Origin: Symsagittifera roscoffensis
Taxonomy: Eukaryota > Xenacoelomorpha > Acoela > Convolutidae
Assembly: GCF_963678635.1 (NCBI RefSeq)
Contig: NC_087069.1
Coordinates: forward strand, 31,228,776-31,292,775
DNA length: 64,000 nucleotides
Direction of reading: 5' to 3'
Positions 1 through 14,220 of the stretch are shown here, piece after piece (the stretch's first letter is position 1; every line of letters begins with the position of its first letter). Made by a program: the position numbers and the translations under genes. The notes beneath the pieces were generated by a model. The model had not been told where the DNA came from. It worked only from the letters and a program-made list of their open reading frames with translations, and ran no database searches.

Positions 1-1
1 G

Positions 2-1699
2 GTATTCACAGGAACAGACCCTGAATACTCAGTAGAAGATTACTTAAACGCAGTCACAGCAAATTTAATTTTGAATATAGGACCTGAACCAATAAATACA
101 CCACTCCATCAAAATTGGATACATAGACGCACAGCGTTAATACAAACAACATTAGATGGCGCAGCACAAAAATGGTTTTCAGTACTACCTATAGAAATAA
201 AATCATATTGGAAAAGATTCGCACAAGAATTTTCAAAAATGTTTGATTCTGAAAGAAACAAACAACATCAAAGAGTTTTATGCAATGAAATTCGCAGAAT
301 ACCAAATGAAACAATAATACTATTAGCAGTTCGAATCGAAACACTAGTTCGAAAAGCATATTCACCTAATACACATGATTATAAGAATACAAAAATGACA
401 GAAATCTTAAGGATGACCTTAACACCACAATTAAGGAAAATTGCTATAAAGAAAAGAGCATCTCATCCTTCCTCAATTCGAGAACCAGATCTAGATTTCA
501 AAAAACTAGTCGATAAACTAGAACAAGCAGAAATCACAATGAAACTCGAAGAAACCGAGAATTTAAAATTACAGTATGTTAATCGTATTGAAACAAAGAC
601 TACACACATTAACAACATACAAGAATCAGATATAGACCTATCTGAAAAAATCACTGAAATTTTAAACATCTATGAAAAGAACCCAAATTACAAAGGCAAA
701 CCATCTTTCAAAAACTGGTGTAATTATTGCCGACGATACGGACACAGTATTTCTGAATGTAGACAAAAACAGCAAGACAATCAAAATAAACCTCCAAAGC
801 AAAAAGAGCCAACTAAGTCATTTTATCAATACATGAAAAAAGATCAAAATCTACCAAACAAGAATATATACAGCAATAATGGCTCTGGAAAACCACTTCC
901 AAGCAACCAAAATTATTCTAGAAATCAATCACCATATAACTCTAGTTATAGAGGTAGATCACCCGAACAAAGAAATTCACGAAATTCCTCACAAAAAAGA
1001 TATAGTCGATCGAATAGTCGAAACAACTATCCACGATCGAGTTCAAACACAACACAATTTGCTTCTGCATCCAGTTCCCATTCAAACTCAAGAAATAGAC
1101 ACTATTCCAACAACCGATCACGACACTCATTGTACAATAGAAATAGGAACTATTCAAACAATAGGAATAGAAGTTACTCAAACAATCGAAATCATAATTA
1201 TCCAAACAACAGATCACGGAATAACTCATATAATAGATCAAATTATCAAAGATCAAATGATAATTACCAAAACAGATCAAGAAATATTTCACAAAGTCGA
1301 AACTCAAGTTACAACAATAGATGTAGAAATTATTCCCAATCACCTCATAGGAATAATAATCGTTACCCCGATTCTCAACATCGATATAGAAGTAAAACAC
1401 CAAAACATCAAAGACAAATTAACCAAGTACAAACAAATGAAGAAATAACTTCAGACCCCCCAGGTATCGATAACACAGAAAATACCGAAATACAATTAAA
1501 TCACATTAATTGTGAATCAACAGACAGTGAAAGTGATACAGATAATAATATTTTAGTAAATATGATATCTGTCGAAAACGATTATGAATCTATCACATAT
1601 GAACAACCCTTTAGTTCACATATATACGAAAATCAATTAGAACTTCTAAATAATTCTTACATGGGACCAATTAAAAATAATACACAAACCACCCAGTAA
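2..1699 (+). pseudogene. Copy A gag: capsid end, CCHC knuckle, Arg/Ser/Asn-rich domain
   Basis: The frame is open from base 2. The first part is a Ty3/Gypsy-type capsid segment (LDGAAQKWFSVLP near 155-195, then a W..F..F pattern), about 10% different in DNA from copy C. A zinc knuckle CNYCRRYGHSISEC (C-x2-C-x4-H-x4-C) lies near 718-760. A long low-complexity stretch follows (about 850-1420), rich in Asn, Arg, Ser and Tyr with repeated NNRNR-like units. It ends at a TAA where copy C continues towards the protease. The gag N-terminus lies outside the window. Confidence 0.85.
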
Positions 1700-4600
1700 G
1701 TAAACAAAATCAACACGGTAATTCAACCTGACAAAGACAAAGTACAAAGTTCAACCACAAATCACATATACCAAAATATACAAAAAGAACAACCACCATT
1801 TTTCTCCAAATTTTACCCTATTTATAATCAGGAACGAAAACACCTCAAACCACTATTACGATCTATCTATAATTTCTCAATAAAACAAGTTCATCAATGT
1901 GACAAAAATCAAAATCGACAACAACTCTCTATGTCAGATTTCGAATTTAGACCTATTCACAAATTTTTCAAAATCACAATTTCATCAATAAAATATGAAA
2001 GAAATACTAATTCTGATATTATTTCACTACACGTGTATAAGAATACGCCAAATACAATAACACTGCCCCTAGGATTATTAGGATATTGTGAAACAAACGC
2101 TACAACTTAACCTGTAAAAGAAATAGCATACAGAGTCAATAATATATTACAATTACTAGAAATTTGCCAAACCACAATTCTCGATGAAGAATTATCTATA
2201 AATAATATAATAAGCAACGAAAAAAGAAATAAAGATTATTTCACAAAAACTCCATATTTCAAACCCACATTCAATATAACAAATTATACAGAAGAACAAC
2301 AGAAGTTTTTAACTATGTTTAATTTTCAACATTCACAAATAACACAATAAGAATTTGATAAATTAGCCAAGCAATTAATCAAATATTCATCAGTCTACGC
2401 AACATCCAAATTTGACGTCGGTAAAGTTAGTTCATCTCTACACCTTCCATTAAAACCAAACGCAGTTTTCAAAAAACAAAGAGCAAGTAAAGTACCAATT
2501 CACTTACATGACAAAGTCAACAGATTACTAAACATTTTACAACAATACGAAATTATATCACCAGTAAATAAAGAAGAACAACCAAAAGGTAACACATTTA
2601 TCAACCCTGTTATCATCCTAGCAAAAAGTGAATCACTAAAAATAGTTTTAGACGCTAGATATCTCAATTCACTAATTGATGAATCAAAATGCAATTGGCC
2701 TATTGAACCAATACAAGTAATTTTAACAAAAATTAATGGAAAAAACTTCACAACCGCAGATATGAACAGTGCTTATAACCAAATGCCATTAGACGAACAG
2801 TCACGACGTTTAACGCAATTCGTTATTGGAAACCAACAATACGAATTTAATCGATTATTCTATGGAATATCCATAGGACCAGCAGCTTTTTCAGCTTTCA
2901 TGAGTAAAATTTGTAGACCACTAATTCTAAAGAAAAACGCAATCACATATTTAGACGATGTCTTTATGCAATCACAAACCAAAGACGAAATGTTTACAGT
3001 TTTAGAACAATATCATAAAATCCTTCAGAACAAAAATCTGAAAGCAGCCCCAGACAAATCACATTTCTTTTTAACACGAGTAAAATTTTTAGGACATAAT
3101 ATCGAACGAAACACTATTACTCCATTAAAATCACGCATTGACGCAATTCAAAAACTTCAACCACCAACAAATAAAAAGAAATTCAAGAATTCCTCGGAAT
3201 GTTAAATTTCTTAAGTAAATACGTTTATAAAATGCAATTATACTTAAGACCCTTCTATAACATCCTTAGACAACAGAATAATTTTGAATGGACCACTGAA
3301 CATCAAACACGATTTGAAGAAGTTAAAAAACTCTTAACAGAACAAATATCAAACACAATTCCAGATCCAAATCAACCATTTTACGCAATATGCGATGCTT
3401 CAAATTTTGGCATCGGCGCAGCATTACTACAATCACATAGTGGAACAAATAAAAAGAACCTAATATCAGCAAATTCACGACTATTTACACAAGCCGAATA
3501 ACGACTCTCCACTCTAATGAGAGAGTGTACAGCTATAATTTACACACTTACAGAATATGCATTTCTGATACTTGGATCAAAACATCCAACAGTTTTATTC
3601 ATAGATCATAAACCAATTAAATTTCTTTTTACACAAAAGTCATATCCAAATCATAGATTTTATAGATTTCAATTAATTCTAATGAAATTCCCAAATTTAC
3701 ACATAGTTTGGACAGCAGGAAAAAACCTTGCATTACCAGACACATTAAGTAGAAATACACCACCAGAACTACTTACACGAAAAACTACAGTCAAAATACC
3801 GAAAAATATTAAATTTTATCTCGCAAAAGACGAAACATCACCCCGATTAGAATGTAAATACGCAGTAAAAACTGATATTGATCAATCACAAATAAATAAT
3901 TTACAACACTTCCCACTCTATCTAGATTGCCAAAATAATCACTATGAAGTTGATTTATTAGGTACATCCACGTTTAAACCAATTCCTCACTCATAATGGA
4001 TAAAAAATAATACTCAGCAAAAAAAAGTCAAACAACAATCGCAGAAAAAAGACCTTTTTTCACTAATTGAAAAAGAAAAATTAACTGATAAAATAAATTT
4101 ATCAGGACCCCAGACAAAAGACACAAAATATACGATAAATCAAGTTTCTATCCTTCATGACCCACTTGACACAATTCCCCTATCAAAACTAGAAATTGAC
4201 AATATTTTTCTCCCACCAACAGAAAAAATTACACTTGAACTTTTAAAACGATACCAAAATTTAGACCCAATAATTCGACAACTCAAATCATGGCACAAAT
4301 ATAAAAACAAAACCAGCAAAAACTGATACCACAATTTTAGGAAATAAGACACTTCTCCGATATTTTCGAAAATTTAATAACACAACGATAAACGAAAATA
4401 CAGATCTTTTAGAATATCAATTAGATGATTCTAAAGTTCCCTGTCTCTCTTTAAGTATGATACTAATAGCATTCAACATTTCCCATACACAGAATACAAA
4501 AGGACACTCCGGATCAGAAAAGACATATTCAAATTTTACACAAAAATTTTATTTTCCAAACGCCCCAATTTGGATAAAAGTATTATGCAATGATTGTATA

Positions 4601-5969
4601 ATATGTCAATTGAACAAACCTTAACCAAATCAAAAACAAATAGCAAAAAAAAACAAGATTTTAAAGGACAAAGTTTATACTTCAATCACAGAATATCATT
4701 CGACACAAAAGGACCAATTTTCCCCATCCTCAGAAGGAAACTCCTACATTATGGTCAATGTTGATGCACTTACGCACTATGTAGCACTCAACCCAGTACC
4801 ACATTGTAACGCTTATTACGCTTAGGAAACACTCTACGAACACTGGATAGCTAAATTTGGACTACCAGAAGTTTTAGTAACAGACAACGGTACAGAGTTC
4901 GATAACAATGAAATCATCACATTATGTCACCTATACAATATTAAACATAAACCACGTACATCTCATGCACCTGGGACAAATGGATTAGTCGAAGGTATGA
5001 ACCGTTCATTACAAGAATACCTTAGATGTATCAAAAATTGAAATGATACACGATACACAGAATGGTCAACAGATGTAAAATTATTCCCATTATCATACAA
5101 TTGACAAATAACAACAACTTTAGGAATGTCACCATATGGAATGGTTTTTAACCAAAAACCAATAAAACCAATTATGTTCACCGCAAATGCACACAAAAAT
5201 GCTTAAGGACATTGCAAACCAAATAAAGATTGAATATGCTATAACCTACCATTACACACACATGATGAAGATCATTTTCATCACCCACAAATTCTCAAAC
5301 TAGCCTCCGGTACACACACCGAATGGATTTCAAACAGAGACAAAAATGAAATCTACCAAAAAGTCACAAAGAAATTGCTACAACGGCAAAACATCAATAA
5401 CCAAATAAATTTACGTTTTACGTCAGCTACCGATTTAAAAATTGGAACATTTGTTTTGATACCAAATTTCCAAACACAAAAAGGAATCTCTAAAACGTTA
5501 CAACCACTTCAAAAACGACCCTACCAAATAATTGCTAAGCCCACTGAAGTAACATATAAACTCATAGACCCCACAAAGAAGGAAATTGTTCAACATAGAA
5601 ACAATTTACTACCTTATTATCCGAAAGAATACGCCTTACGCGAATTAACCCAACTATATTCTTTCACCGGTTTAAAAGTTATTCAAAATAACACACAAAT
5701 AGAACCAGAAATTAACGAAACTAATGATAATCAACAAACACAAATTCAAAAACAAGACAAAAATCACAAAGACGCAAAAACACTAAACTCAGATAAATTA
5801 GGAAAAAAAAAGAAAAAATAGAAAAATGATAGAAAAAATCTTGCCACAAGAACAAAAAGACAAATCTACACATAGAGAATCATCACGACTTAGAAATCAA
5901 CCACGGAAAAATTACAAAACATTCATCCCACAATCTAAAATATTAAAGAAAGTTGAATTTCACAAATGA
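1700..5969 (+). pseudogene. Copy A pol remnant, protease deleted
   Basis: Pol survives as broken blocks. The protease region is missing: sequence matching C 49588 joins directly to sequence matching C 50051, at about 1790. RT pieces lie at about 2380-3205 (YLDDVFMQ near 2950) and 3199-3501, and RNase H at 3360-3996 (CDASNFGIGAALLQ, TAGKNLALPDTLSR). The integrase (about 4470-5360) holds several stops, including at its zinc-binding and catalytic parts. The GPY/F-like module and tail (5375-5821) are partly open. In-frame stops include TAA before 3517 and TGA/TAA near 5040, 5101 and 5206. It cannot make a functional polyprotein. Confidence 0.88.
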
Positions 5970-6576
5970 ACCTTTCTCTTCTTCACAGAATTCATACCTC
6001 ATACACATCTCACACAATTTGAACTTCCATATTTTCCAAATAACAAGCTGAAACACGCAGTAATTCTAGTTCAAATTCAACAAATAAGATTCACTCAACT
6101 CAATCGCCTTCCATATCTCTAACACCAACCTATTAGCCGACAGACATTGATCTCCAGGCATATCTGTAACTATAACTTTACAACCTCCAGGTCAAAAATA
6201 AGCAACTTGCTGAAATTTGACAACTAAAATAAAGACCACAATAATACTACAACCCTCCCCTATCTAATAATCCAAAGATCAACAATATTTTCCCAACTTC
6301 GCCCTCAAAAACCCTCCAACCAAAAATGGCAAATTAGCCTAAAGTAGAAAAGAATCATGATCATTTGGCCTAAAGTACAAATATCTCAAAAATACCACAG
6401 ATTACCCACCAAATAAAAATAAAGCAAAGAAGACCCCCCGAGCACCATATAATAAACCCCCAACAATTTTTCAAGTAACTCAACCCACTTGTCAAAAAAC
6501 CAATACATAATCCGACCACACTTGAATTTAGCCCCAGAAATTCAAAAAATATTCGACGAACGAATCATTTTCTTAA
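5970..6576 (+). other. Copy A spacer between pol and S1
   Basis: About 600 bp without a supported ORF, matching 54220-54813 in C and its counterpart in B. It shares short blocks with them, such as cctccaggtcaaaaataagc near 6186 and the caaagatcaacaatatt block near 6270. A promoter or splice acceptor for the downstream ORFs could lie here, but I see no splice signal shared by all three copies. Confidence 0.5.
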
Positions 6577-6723
6577 ATGCTTTTCTTCTCAACAGTTGCC
6601 ACTATAAAAAATTTAATCTCGAACTTTTTCATAAACCTTTTTCTAATTTCTAAACTTTTGATAATATTTTTCATTGACACTTTTGAAGTTTTTATAATAA
6701 TCTTAATAATTTTTGTAACCTAA
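6577..6723 (+). pseudogene. Copy A S1: small hydrophobic ORF (truncated)
   Basis: ATG at 6577, open for 48 codons to TAA. The product is very rich in Phe, Ile and Leu and would be membrane-embedded. It matches S1 of B (71 aa) and C (76 aa), so the copy A version is shortened by an early stop. No family is recognised. Confidence 0.55.
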
Positions 6724-6815
6724 TTCTAATTTTCTACACCCTATTCGCAATATATTCCCATCTTTCCCTACTCATTGACCACATCTACAGGTACGATAAT
6801 TTAAAATCTATTTAA

Positions 6816-6926
6816 ATGATACGAACAATTTTTAGTAGAACAGATATTTTTTTACTATTCATAATTTTCCTCACACTTTTATCATCCCTAATCATGACAA
6901 TATGCAAATGTGTAAAAAGGCAATAG
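6816..6926 (+). pseudogene. Copy A S2: small membrane ORF (frameshifted)
   Basis: ATG at 6816 follows the old S1 end (taaATGATACG). The first 34 codons match S2 of B (MIRTIF.RTDIFLL), with a hydrophobic segment and then CKC. A base is missing near 6910 relative to B and C, giving an early TAG. The second hydrophobic half is still readable downstream in another frame. Confidence 0.55.
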
Positions 6927-6965
6927 TCACATTCGCCTTAGCTACAATTCTTTTGATCTTATTCA

Positions 6966-8141
6966 TTGAAGAATACTATAACAAACATAAATCTTCTCAC
7001 TAAAATTCTTATATATACAGAACACATTTCCAAAATTGCTAACCAACCAGCACCAAATCCGTCTTCACCGACATCTCCACAAGAAAACCCAAAAGTACCT
7101 ACAACTACCCAAAACCCCCAAACATCCACACGAATTTCATTTCAAGATAACCCGTACACTTTTGAACGACACGCCCGCTTATCTGAACCTCTTGAACCAG
7201 TTCAGAGACAAGCATCACTAAGTGAACCAACATATAACTTGTACCCCACATTACAACAAGATTCAAATCGAATTCGACACATCAGTCAAAATCAAAATAC
7301 AATTGAAGTAAATAGACAAATAATACATCCCAGACGAAATAGAAATTTTCAAACTCCTAGAATCACTTTTAGCATACCTCAATCTCCAACACCATCAAGC
7401 TCAGAAAACTCTAGTATAACACTACCAGATACCCCAACGCTAACTCCACAACAAAGTACACCTAATATTCAATCAGAAAATCTAGGATCAACACCAACAT
7501 CAGCACAAATACGTGAAAATCCTTTTAACCCACCTAATCCAAACGAACGATTACCCTATTGGATAACACAATCACACACACAAGGAGAACCAAACTTAGT
7601 AAATGACCCAATAGATACTTCATCAGATACAACATTATCATCCCTACCAGAAACATTATCACTTCCCTCGACACCATCAATAAGTCAAATTTCACCATCA
7701 TTTTTTCCATTAAACATTTCACACGATATTGATACTCGATACAGTGAACAATCTACAAATATACCTCTAGGATTAGATTGAAACACATTTGTAGCACCTC
7801 CTCCTTTATTTGGACAACATAACGAAAGCCACCGACTACACAGTTGGGCACTTAACAGATTACAATATAGACAAGATATTCACGAAGATATCCGAGAACA
7901 CAACGTTCAAATATTACAACAAAACAGTCTTCAACTAAAGTTCGAAATAACAGCTAAACTTAATAATATTGTACAACACCCTTATCCATTAAGCCCCCCA
8001 ATTATAACAGCTCGAACATTACCACCACCATTTATAACAACGGAAGAAATATATAAATACGATAGATATACAAAAAACACAATGGGATATATGATATTTT
8101 ATAACCCATATTCTGGACTATCATACACATGTATATTTTAA
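6966..8141 (+). pseudogene. Copy A ORF-X: Pro/Ser/Thr-rich, no Met until near the end
   Basis: Open from about 6966 to a TGA at 7779-7781, then homologous in the same frame to 8141, where it ends over the env start. The N-terminal two thirds are rich in Pro, Ser, Thr, Gln and Asn and probably disordered. The last ~120 residues are more ordered (LHSWALNRLQYRQDIHEDI). The first codon of the open block is TTG, and there is no in-frame ATG before the TGA. No family is recognised. Copy C keeps this frame open throughout. Confidence 0.6.
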
Positions 8142-10731
8142 AGATATTAACATTTCAACACATCTTTTTTCTTATATTTTCCGACTAAAACACAAATCCA
8201 TCTCCTCGCACAGGACCTCAAGATTTATTAGTAACACACTATGATTGTGAAGAAAACGAACAAAAAACATTACACAATAATGCAATAAATCAAGTAACAC
8301 AATGCGAAACAGAACCACAAGCCATAGAAACTAAAAACGTAATAGCAACATTATATTCAAAAGCCCGAGCAACGACAGTCACAGGATATAAATTTACAGC
8401 AACATTTTCCGAAAAGAAAGTACATTGCTCACAAGTCGCTAACGGAAATAAAAACAGACTTGATCACGAATCGTTTTACCAAAGGCAATATAGAAAGACT
8501 TTTACATCTCAACCCCGATGATTGTAAAACCGAATTACACAGATTAAACCTAACAAAAATCAAACACTCAGAGAGAAAAATTGTAAATTTCCATGTCTTC
8601 ACCGATTTTGTACATCAAGCAGAACTTGAACGCTATCAAGGACATATCAAGACGAAAAATACCCATACAATGGCGCACACGGACGATTAATTTATGATAT
8701 AAACGATAAACATTGGATACCACACATTGGAATAAATAACCCTTCAAACTGCAAAGCAGATACAAAAAATAAAGGATACCAAGAAATAATGTTTTTTGAT
8801 TAGAAAATACAACTTGAAAAAATACAACCCACACGAGATCTATCAGATAACACATTGATCTATCAAGGAATTCGATTATCTTGTAAAAATGATCAAGGAT
8901 ATTGTGATCCCACAACGAGAACCCAAGCAACAATCATTTGGTTTCCCGAAGAAACATGCACAACATTTCAAGTAGCAAAAATACACGCACAAATGATAAA
9001 ATTTCATGAAAAATATTTCATCGAATAAATTCCATACAAACACGAGCACCCACTTGAAAAAGTAAGCAATGATTTCAAAAATCCACACAATATAGAAAAC
9101 AAGCTAACACGTTTTCAAATCTATCAAGAAGCAGAATTTGCATGTAAATATGCAAAACCACTCTACAAAACACAAAATTCAGAAAGTCTTGTCGAATACA
9201 AACAAGGTTTCGACATGACCACTGGAAAAGTCAAAATAAACCCACACGCAACAGCCCATTAATTAAATGAAGTCAATCCCTGCACCCCAGTAAATTTTCG
9301 TAAATATAATGGTCAACCCGGTGGAAAACTAACACCAATTGACAATAAAAGTACACGACTACAAGAGTTATCTCTTATGAATACCATCCACTTTGGAAGC
9401 ATACACTATGACATTCATTTAGACATGAAATTAGACTACACGATTAGTAGAATTTTTCAAGAAATGTAACTTTCTGAATTAGAAACACTATATCAACTAT
9501 GCGAATTGGAAAGAACGCAAATCTTACAATCACTCGCATTAGCAGTATTAAAAATACCCTACGCAGGATATTTTTATCAGGAAACAGATCAAATTTTTTT
9601 GATTACGAAGGAAATAATTTATGGTTTTATACATGCACCAAAAAAGTATCACCATTATACGTTTTTGAAGATAAACGTTGTTACAAAAGAATACCCATAT
9701 TCTACAAAAATAAAGTACATTTTGTCGATACACTTTCAAGACGAACATATTTTTGGGATACCGCAGTCCCATGTGGATCAGAAAATAGCCACAATGTCGT
9801 ACAATTAAACCCTGACGAAGATAAGTAAAACCTACTAACACCATATACTACATTAATGCTATCACTCAAAAAGTTTTCAACAGAAACCATCCGAGCCATT
9901 GCTCGAAACCCAAATATAGAAATACAATCAATTGGAATTTATTCTAAATCTGATATACAACACCATATTAGAACACAACAATTCCAAGAATTACTTACAC
10001 AAATGGATACCATACAACGACAATCAATTGATCAAAATTTAAGAAAACTTGCAGAAACCGCAGGATTTGCAGACCTTTATACACAAGACTACAGCGGATA
10101 TTTTAAAGACATTAAAGATTATATATATTTAAACGGTGAAAAATACAGACCACAAGATATTTCACCCATAAATATTTTTAGTTTTGTAACATTAAGAAAT
10201 GAAATACTCGTTTTTCTAGGATGGCCCTATTACATCTTAGAAAGATTGACTATCTTATACGCTATGCTTAATTTTATAGGATTTATTTTCTCACTACTAA
10301 AAGGAATCTATAATACATGCGCTATACACATACAAGTCAACCGTCAAGCAAGTGTAGCACGTATATTCTTTGCAGGATTTTTTGGAATACTCTCCTCATC
10401 CATTAATAAAATACTTTTAGACGCACAAATAAAAGAATATAACACAAAATTAGCCGCAAGACCAAATACATACGACGAAGAACACAAAAATGTAGATACA
10501 GCACCTACAGCACCACAAATACCAACCCTACCACAAAATCATCCCTTATCTTTAGTTCCCAGAAATTTTCGAAATTTAGCAATCACAAATAACCCAAATT
10601 TTCGACCAAGTTCAGCACAAAGCCTCATTCAGCATTTAACGACAAATCATTCAAAAAACAATAATACATACGAAAAAATTATAGAACAACCCCACACCAC
10701 CACTTTTCAATCTCAGCAATCATTTTTTTAG
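8129..10731 (+). pseudogene. Copy A env-like glycoprotein gene, decayed
   Basis: Homologous to env of C (56359-58977). The ATG sits in the same position over the ORF-X stop. Stops and frameshifts occur through the ectodomain (around 8480, 8690, 8800, 9027, 9468 and 9826). The cysteine/RIPI region survives across two frames (9499-9828). The C-terminal part is open from 9856 to 10731 (291 codons) and includes the coiled-coil-like segment (LTQMDTIQRQSIDQNLRKL), the hydrophobic membrane segments near 10250-10400 and the cytoplasmic tail. It ends in TAG just before the ORF-Z ATG. Confidence 0.82.
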
Positions 10732-10737
10732 CCCACG

Positions 10738-12528
10738 ATGAGCCGACAAGTTCGAGCCCTCCACCGCTCAAATTCCCACCCAGCCAATCTCCAAAACCCA
10801 ATCTCAATTATACCACTTTTCGCTTTCCCCCAACCTGATTTTCCAATTATTAATATACCATCCAGCACGAGTTCAGACACTAACTCAGATATTTCAGTTT
10901 TTCAAACTATTTCACAATTTAATAACTCAGACCTCGAAACTCCCGATGAATTTGCAAACTCTGAACCATCTCCTTCCATCTATACCCAAACCAGCCCTTC
11001 AAATTTTTCATTACCCCCTTTTCAACCCATCCATACCAGTCAACCACTACCATCCCTTTCCACTGCCTCTTATGCATCCCAAGTCACCCTAACATATACC
11101 CCATCCCTTTCTGAAAGATCGAACAATAACTCCCCAGATACTCCACAAATCTCCTCAGAAATAGATAACTATATTACCCTACAACAACAAATTGCCTACT
11201 CCCATACTCTTACCATCCTTCATCTATCATCCATAACCACATCATCCGGCCCACCAACACCTACACCGCTATCGGACTATACCCCATCATTAGCTCAATC
11301 ATCCACATCCACTGAAATATCCACTAGCACTAACCGAGCTTACCGCACTTTTAAACGCAAATTCCAAATCACCCATTCACAACTAAACCCGGAACAGCTA
11401 AAGAATATATTAACCATCCACAACATAAAACCTTTCTCCAAACAAACTTACCATCATTTCCTCAATACACTTTAAATACCCCCACCACTAATAACGACAC
11501 TAGAAATTTTGTTGATGAGCACGCTTTAATGCCAACACTACACTGGACATCATACTACCACTATACTAACCCTCTTTTTCTACCCCTTTATAATACACAA
11601 ATCGATAATGAAAAATGCAAAAATATTTTATATAGACTAACAACAGCCCTAACACCACGACAATTCACATACGTTGGATTTAAAAAATTACCCAAATCAT
11701 TCACCGCACCCCGAGCTAACGATTTCACTATCGAATATTATGATCACAACATCATACGCCCTAACCAAGACCAACTTTTAGACGACGACCGCTTTGCTAA
11801 CCCGCAACTAACCGAAAAAATTTTCATCAAAACATCATACTTATTCAAACTTAACATTTTTGATAAAAAAACATGACCACATAATCTCCGAAGCCCTCAT
11901 TGACATGCAAGCATACCAAAGTTTTCAAGACAAATTTCAATTATTTACACTAACCTTCCACTTTCTTTCACCACAAGAACGCGATTTGCACTGCTCCCAC
12001 GATATTATGTTACGCACTAAACAGACACACACTTATACAAACTATCGTTTCATACAAAATCACTTTGACTTACACACACCATCTCGACAGCCCCACCATC
12101 GTTTTCAATTTATTAACTCAAAATACACGTCACCATTTTTTCTTAATTTTACTTATTGTATCAAAAATACTAACCTCCGTAACTACGATCCCGTTCACCA
12201 AATGTATCTATTATGCCCCATCACGAAGACCTTCCAGGACGAAGAATCCAGACCCTTCCTCATCCCGCATGAATTCCCACAACCAATTGAAACTCCCATT
12301 TTAGAGTTTATCCATAATACTAAATATAATCATAAAATTTACAATCTAATACAAAACACACCTCATGAATTCGCAGTAGGCACCGAAGAACTAAATATCA
12401 TCAAAGCACTTGATTTGCTTTGGCCACTGCTATAAACTAAAAACATCATCCGCATACTAGCTAAATTATTGACAACATCTGAATTAATCCAAGCACTCTT
12501 CCCACATGGCTTTTTCCCCGAAGACTAA
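10738..12528 (+). pseudogene. Copy A ORF-Z, frameshifted
   Basis: Three ORF pieces (10738-11475, 11529-11876, 11860-12435) together match the 596-602 aa ORF-Z of B and C, and a stop at 12433 separates the last few dozen residues. The N-terminal third is Ser/Thr/Pro-rich and the rest looks globular. The context cacgATGAgccg at the start is kept although env already ends upstream here. No family is recognised. Confidence 0.75.
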
Positions 12529-14220
12529 GGTAAGTATAATTAAATTACTTTAACTAATAAATATAAAATCTACTAACCATTTTCTATAATCTTAAACTTC
12601 TTTTTCTAGTCTTCTCATCACCATCATCTACAAAAACGGAAAAAGAAAATAAAAATATAAACTTGTTAAATTAGAATACAATTCATATAAAACTCATTTG
12701 CTAAAACTATTTTGATATACTAAAATTTTTGCACTATATAATGTCGTAAAATTCATACCAAATGTAGTAAATTAATTTATAAATTCTTCCCCCAAGAAAG
12801 CAGTAAATATGAATACAATGAAAATTTATAACTTCAAATTTCCCCGAAAGTAGTAAAATTCAAATTCAAGCAGTAAATTTATGAATTGAGCAAGCAGTAC
12901 TAACCTTTTTATTTATTCGCAAAAGAATTTTATCCATACTCGCACAAATCGCCCAGAAAGTATTATTTAAAATAATGATTTTGTGTTTCAAGCTTTCAAT
13001 AACAACAACTCCAACTAACGATAACAAGTTTCCAACTTTTCTTTAACCCGGTTGGAATGGAGTTATACACTACACCAAACTAACCAATGCAAATGACTAA
13101 ACACCACAAATCATAAAATAACAGCATGAATAAGAAAAGAACACCAACGGTACCCAAACCGGATTAACCCAGTTTAAAACTGGATAATTTATTCTTTTGA
13201 AGACTATTATAAAGTCAACGAAAGAAATAACAAAACACAAAAAAGTCGAAAGACAAACCCAACCCAAAAACAATTCGATTTTTGAAAAAAAGGACACAAC
13301 CATAAGTAACATAAGAAAGCCCGGAAAAAACCAGCATATAAAGTTAACACAAAACAGGACCCCTCAAAGAAACAGCATAAAATCATACTCCCACTCCTGG
13401 CCTAACCCACAAGAGAAGGACGTCCTGAGCATGCTCTATAGCCGGCCTAACCCACCGCGCTACAACCACGCTTTGTGACCACACTTCTATTTTTAATAAG
13501 AGGTACTCAAGGGTGAGTAACTCTTCAAAATAACTGAACTAAAATAAAACGCTTTTGTGAAAACAACTAACCAAGATCATAACTAAAAAACAATTAACTA
13601 AAATCTATAAAAAGTAAATCATAATATGCAGTACATAGATCACACACAACCACAAGAACGAGCATCCAAAGACTAGACGATCCCATCACAACTTGAACAA
13701 AAAGAATGGCTACCAACCACAACCGACATGCCGCCCACAATCACGACTCAAAGGATTTAGAGTACGACTTGACTTCGCAGCAAAGGACTTCATTGAACCA
13801 GACCAATGACCACCTCGATGTTCAAGTATACGTACAGATCCGAGTAACAAGGCATCCCTTCCAAACACGAATTTCACGCCATTCCCAGATGAGGCTGATC
13901 ACAAAACAGTTCTCCACAAATGCAAACAAAACTGACATAGCAAAGCATTTTGGATTCTGGAATCTAAACGATTTCATTGGGGATCGCATTCGTTGTCGAA
14001 CGACAAGAAGATAACTTCCTGTCCATCAATCCAGCGTTCTGGAACGTTTCTCTTGAAGAGAAACTATGTCGACGACTCTAGTTTCCTGGACCTCTCTTCT
14101 CCAAGGAACAAGAAAAAGAAAATGATGTTCGCCACATACCCACATACCAACGTTCATCATCCATCCTTCAATTGCAGAAGAAAGAGATAGAACTCAAAAA
14201 CTCTGCAAACCCCCGATGCG
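12529..14220 (+). other. Copy A 3' noncoding region with conserved blocks
   Basis: About 1.7 kb between ORF-Z and the LTR, without a convincing sense gene. Two stretches are much better kept than the coding parts: about 13147-13214, which looks identical to C over about 68 nt, and about 13386-13534, with about 4 differences from C over about 147 nt. The antisense ORF seen in B at 16523-16999 has a broken counterpart here. Confidence 0.65.

Noticed and set aside
942-1403. Open frames opposite or overlapping the Arg/Asn/Ser-rich gag region (also 879-1448, 27356-27772, 48664-49293)
   Set aside because: These are shadows of a low-complexity A-rich region. They have simple compositions (Ile/Thr/His or Tyr/Cys/Asn) expected from reading repeated codons in other frames.
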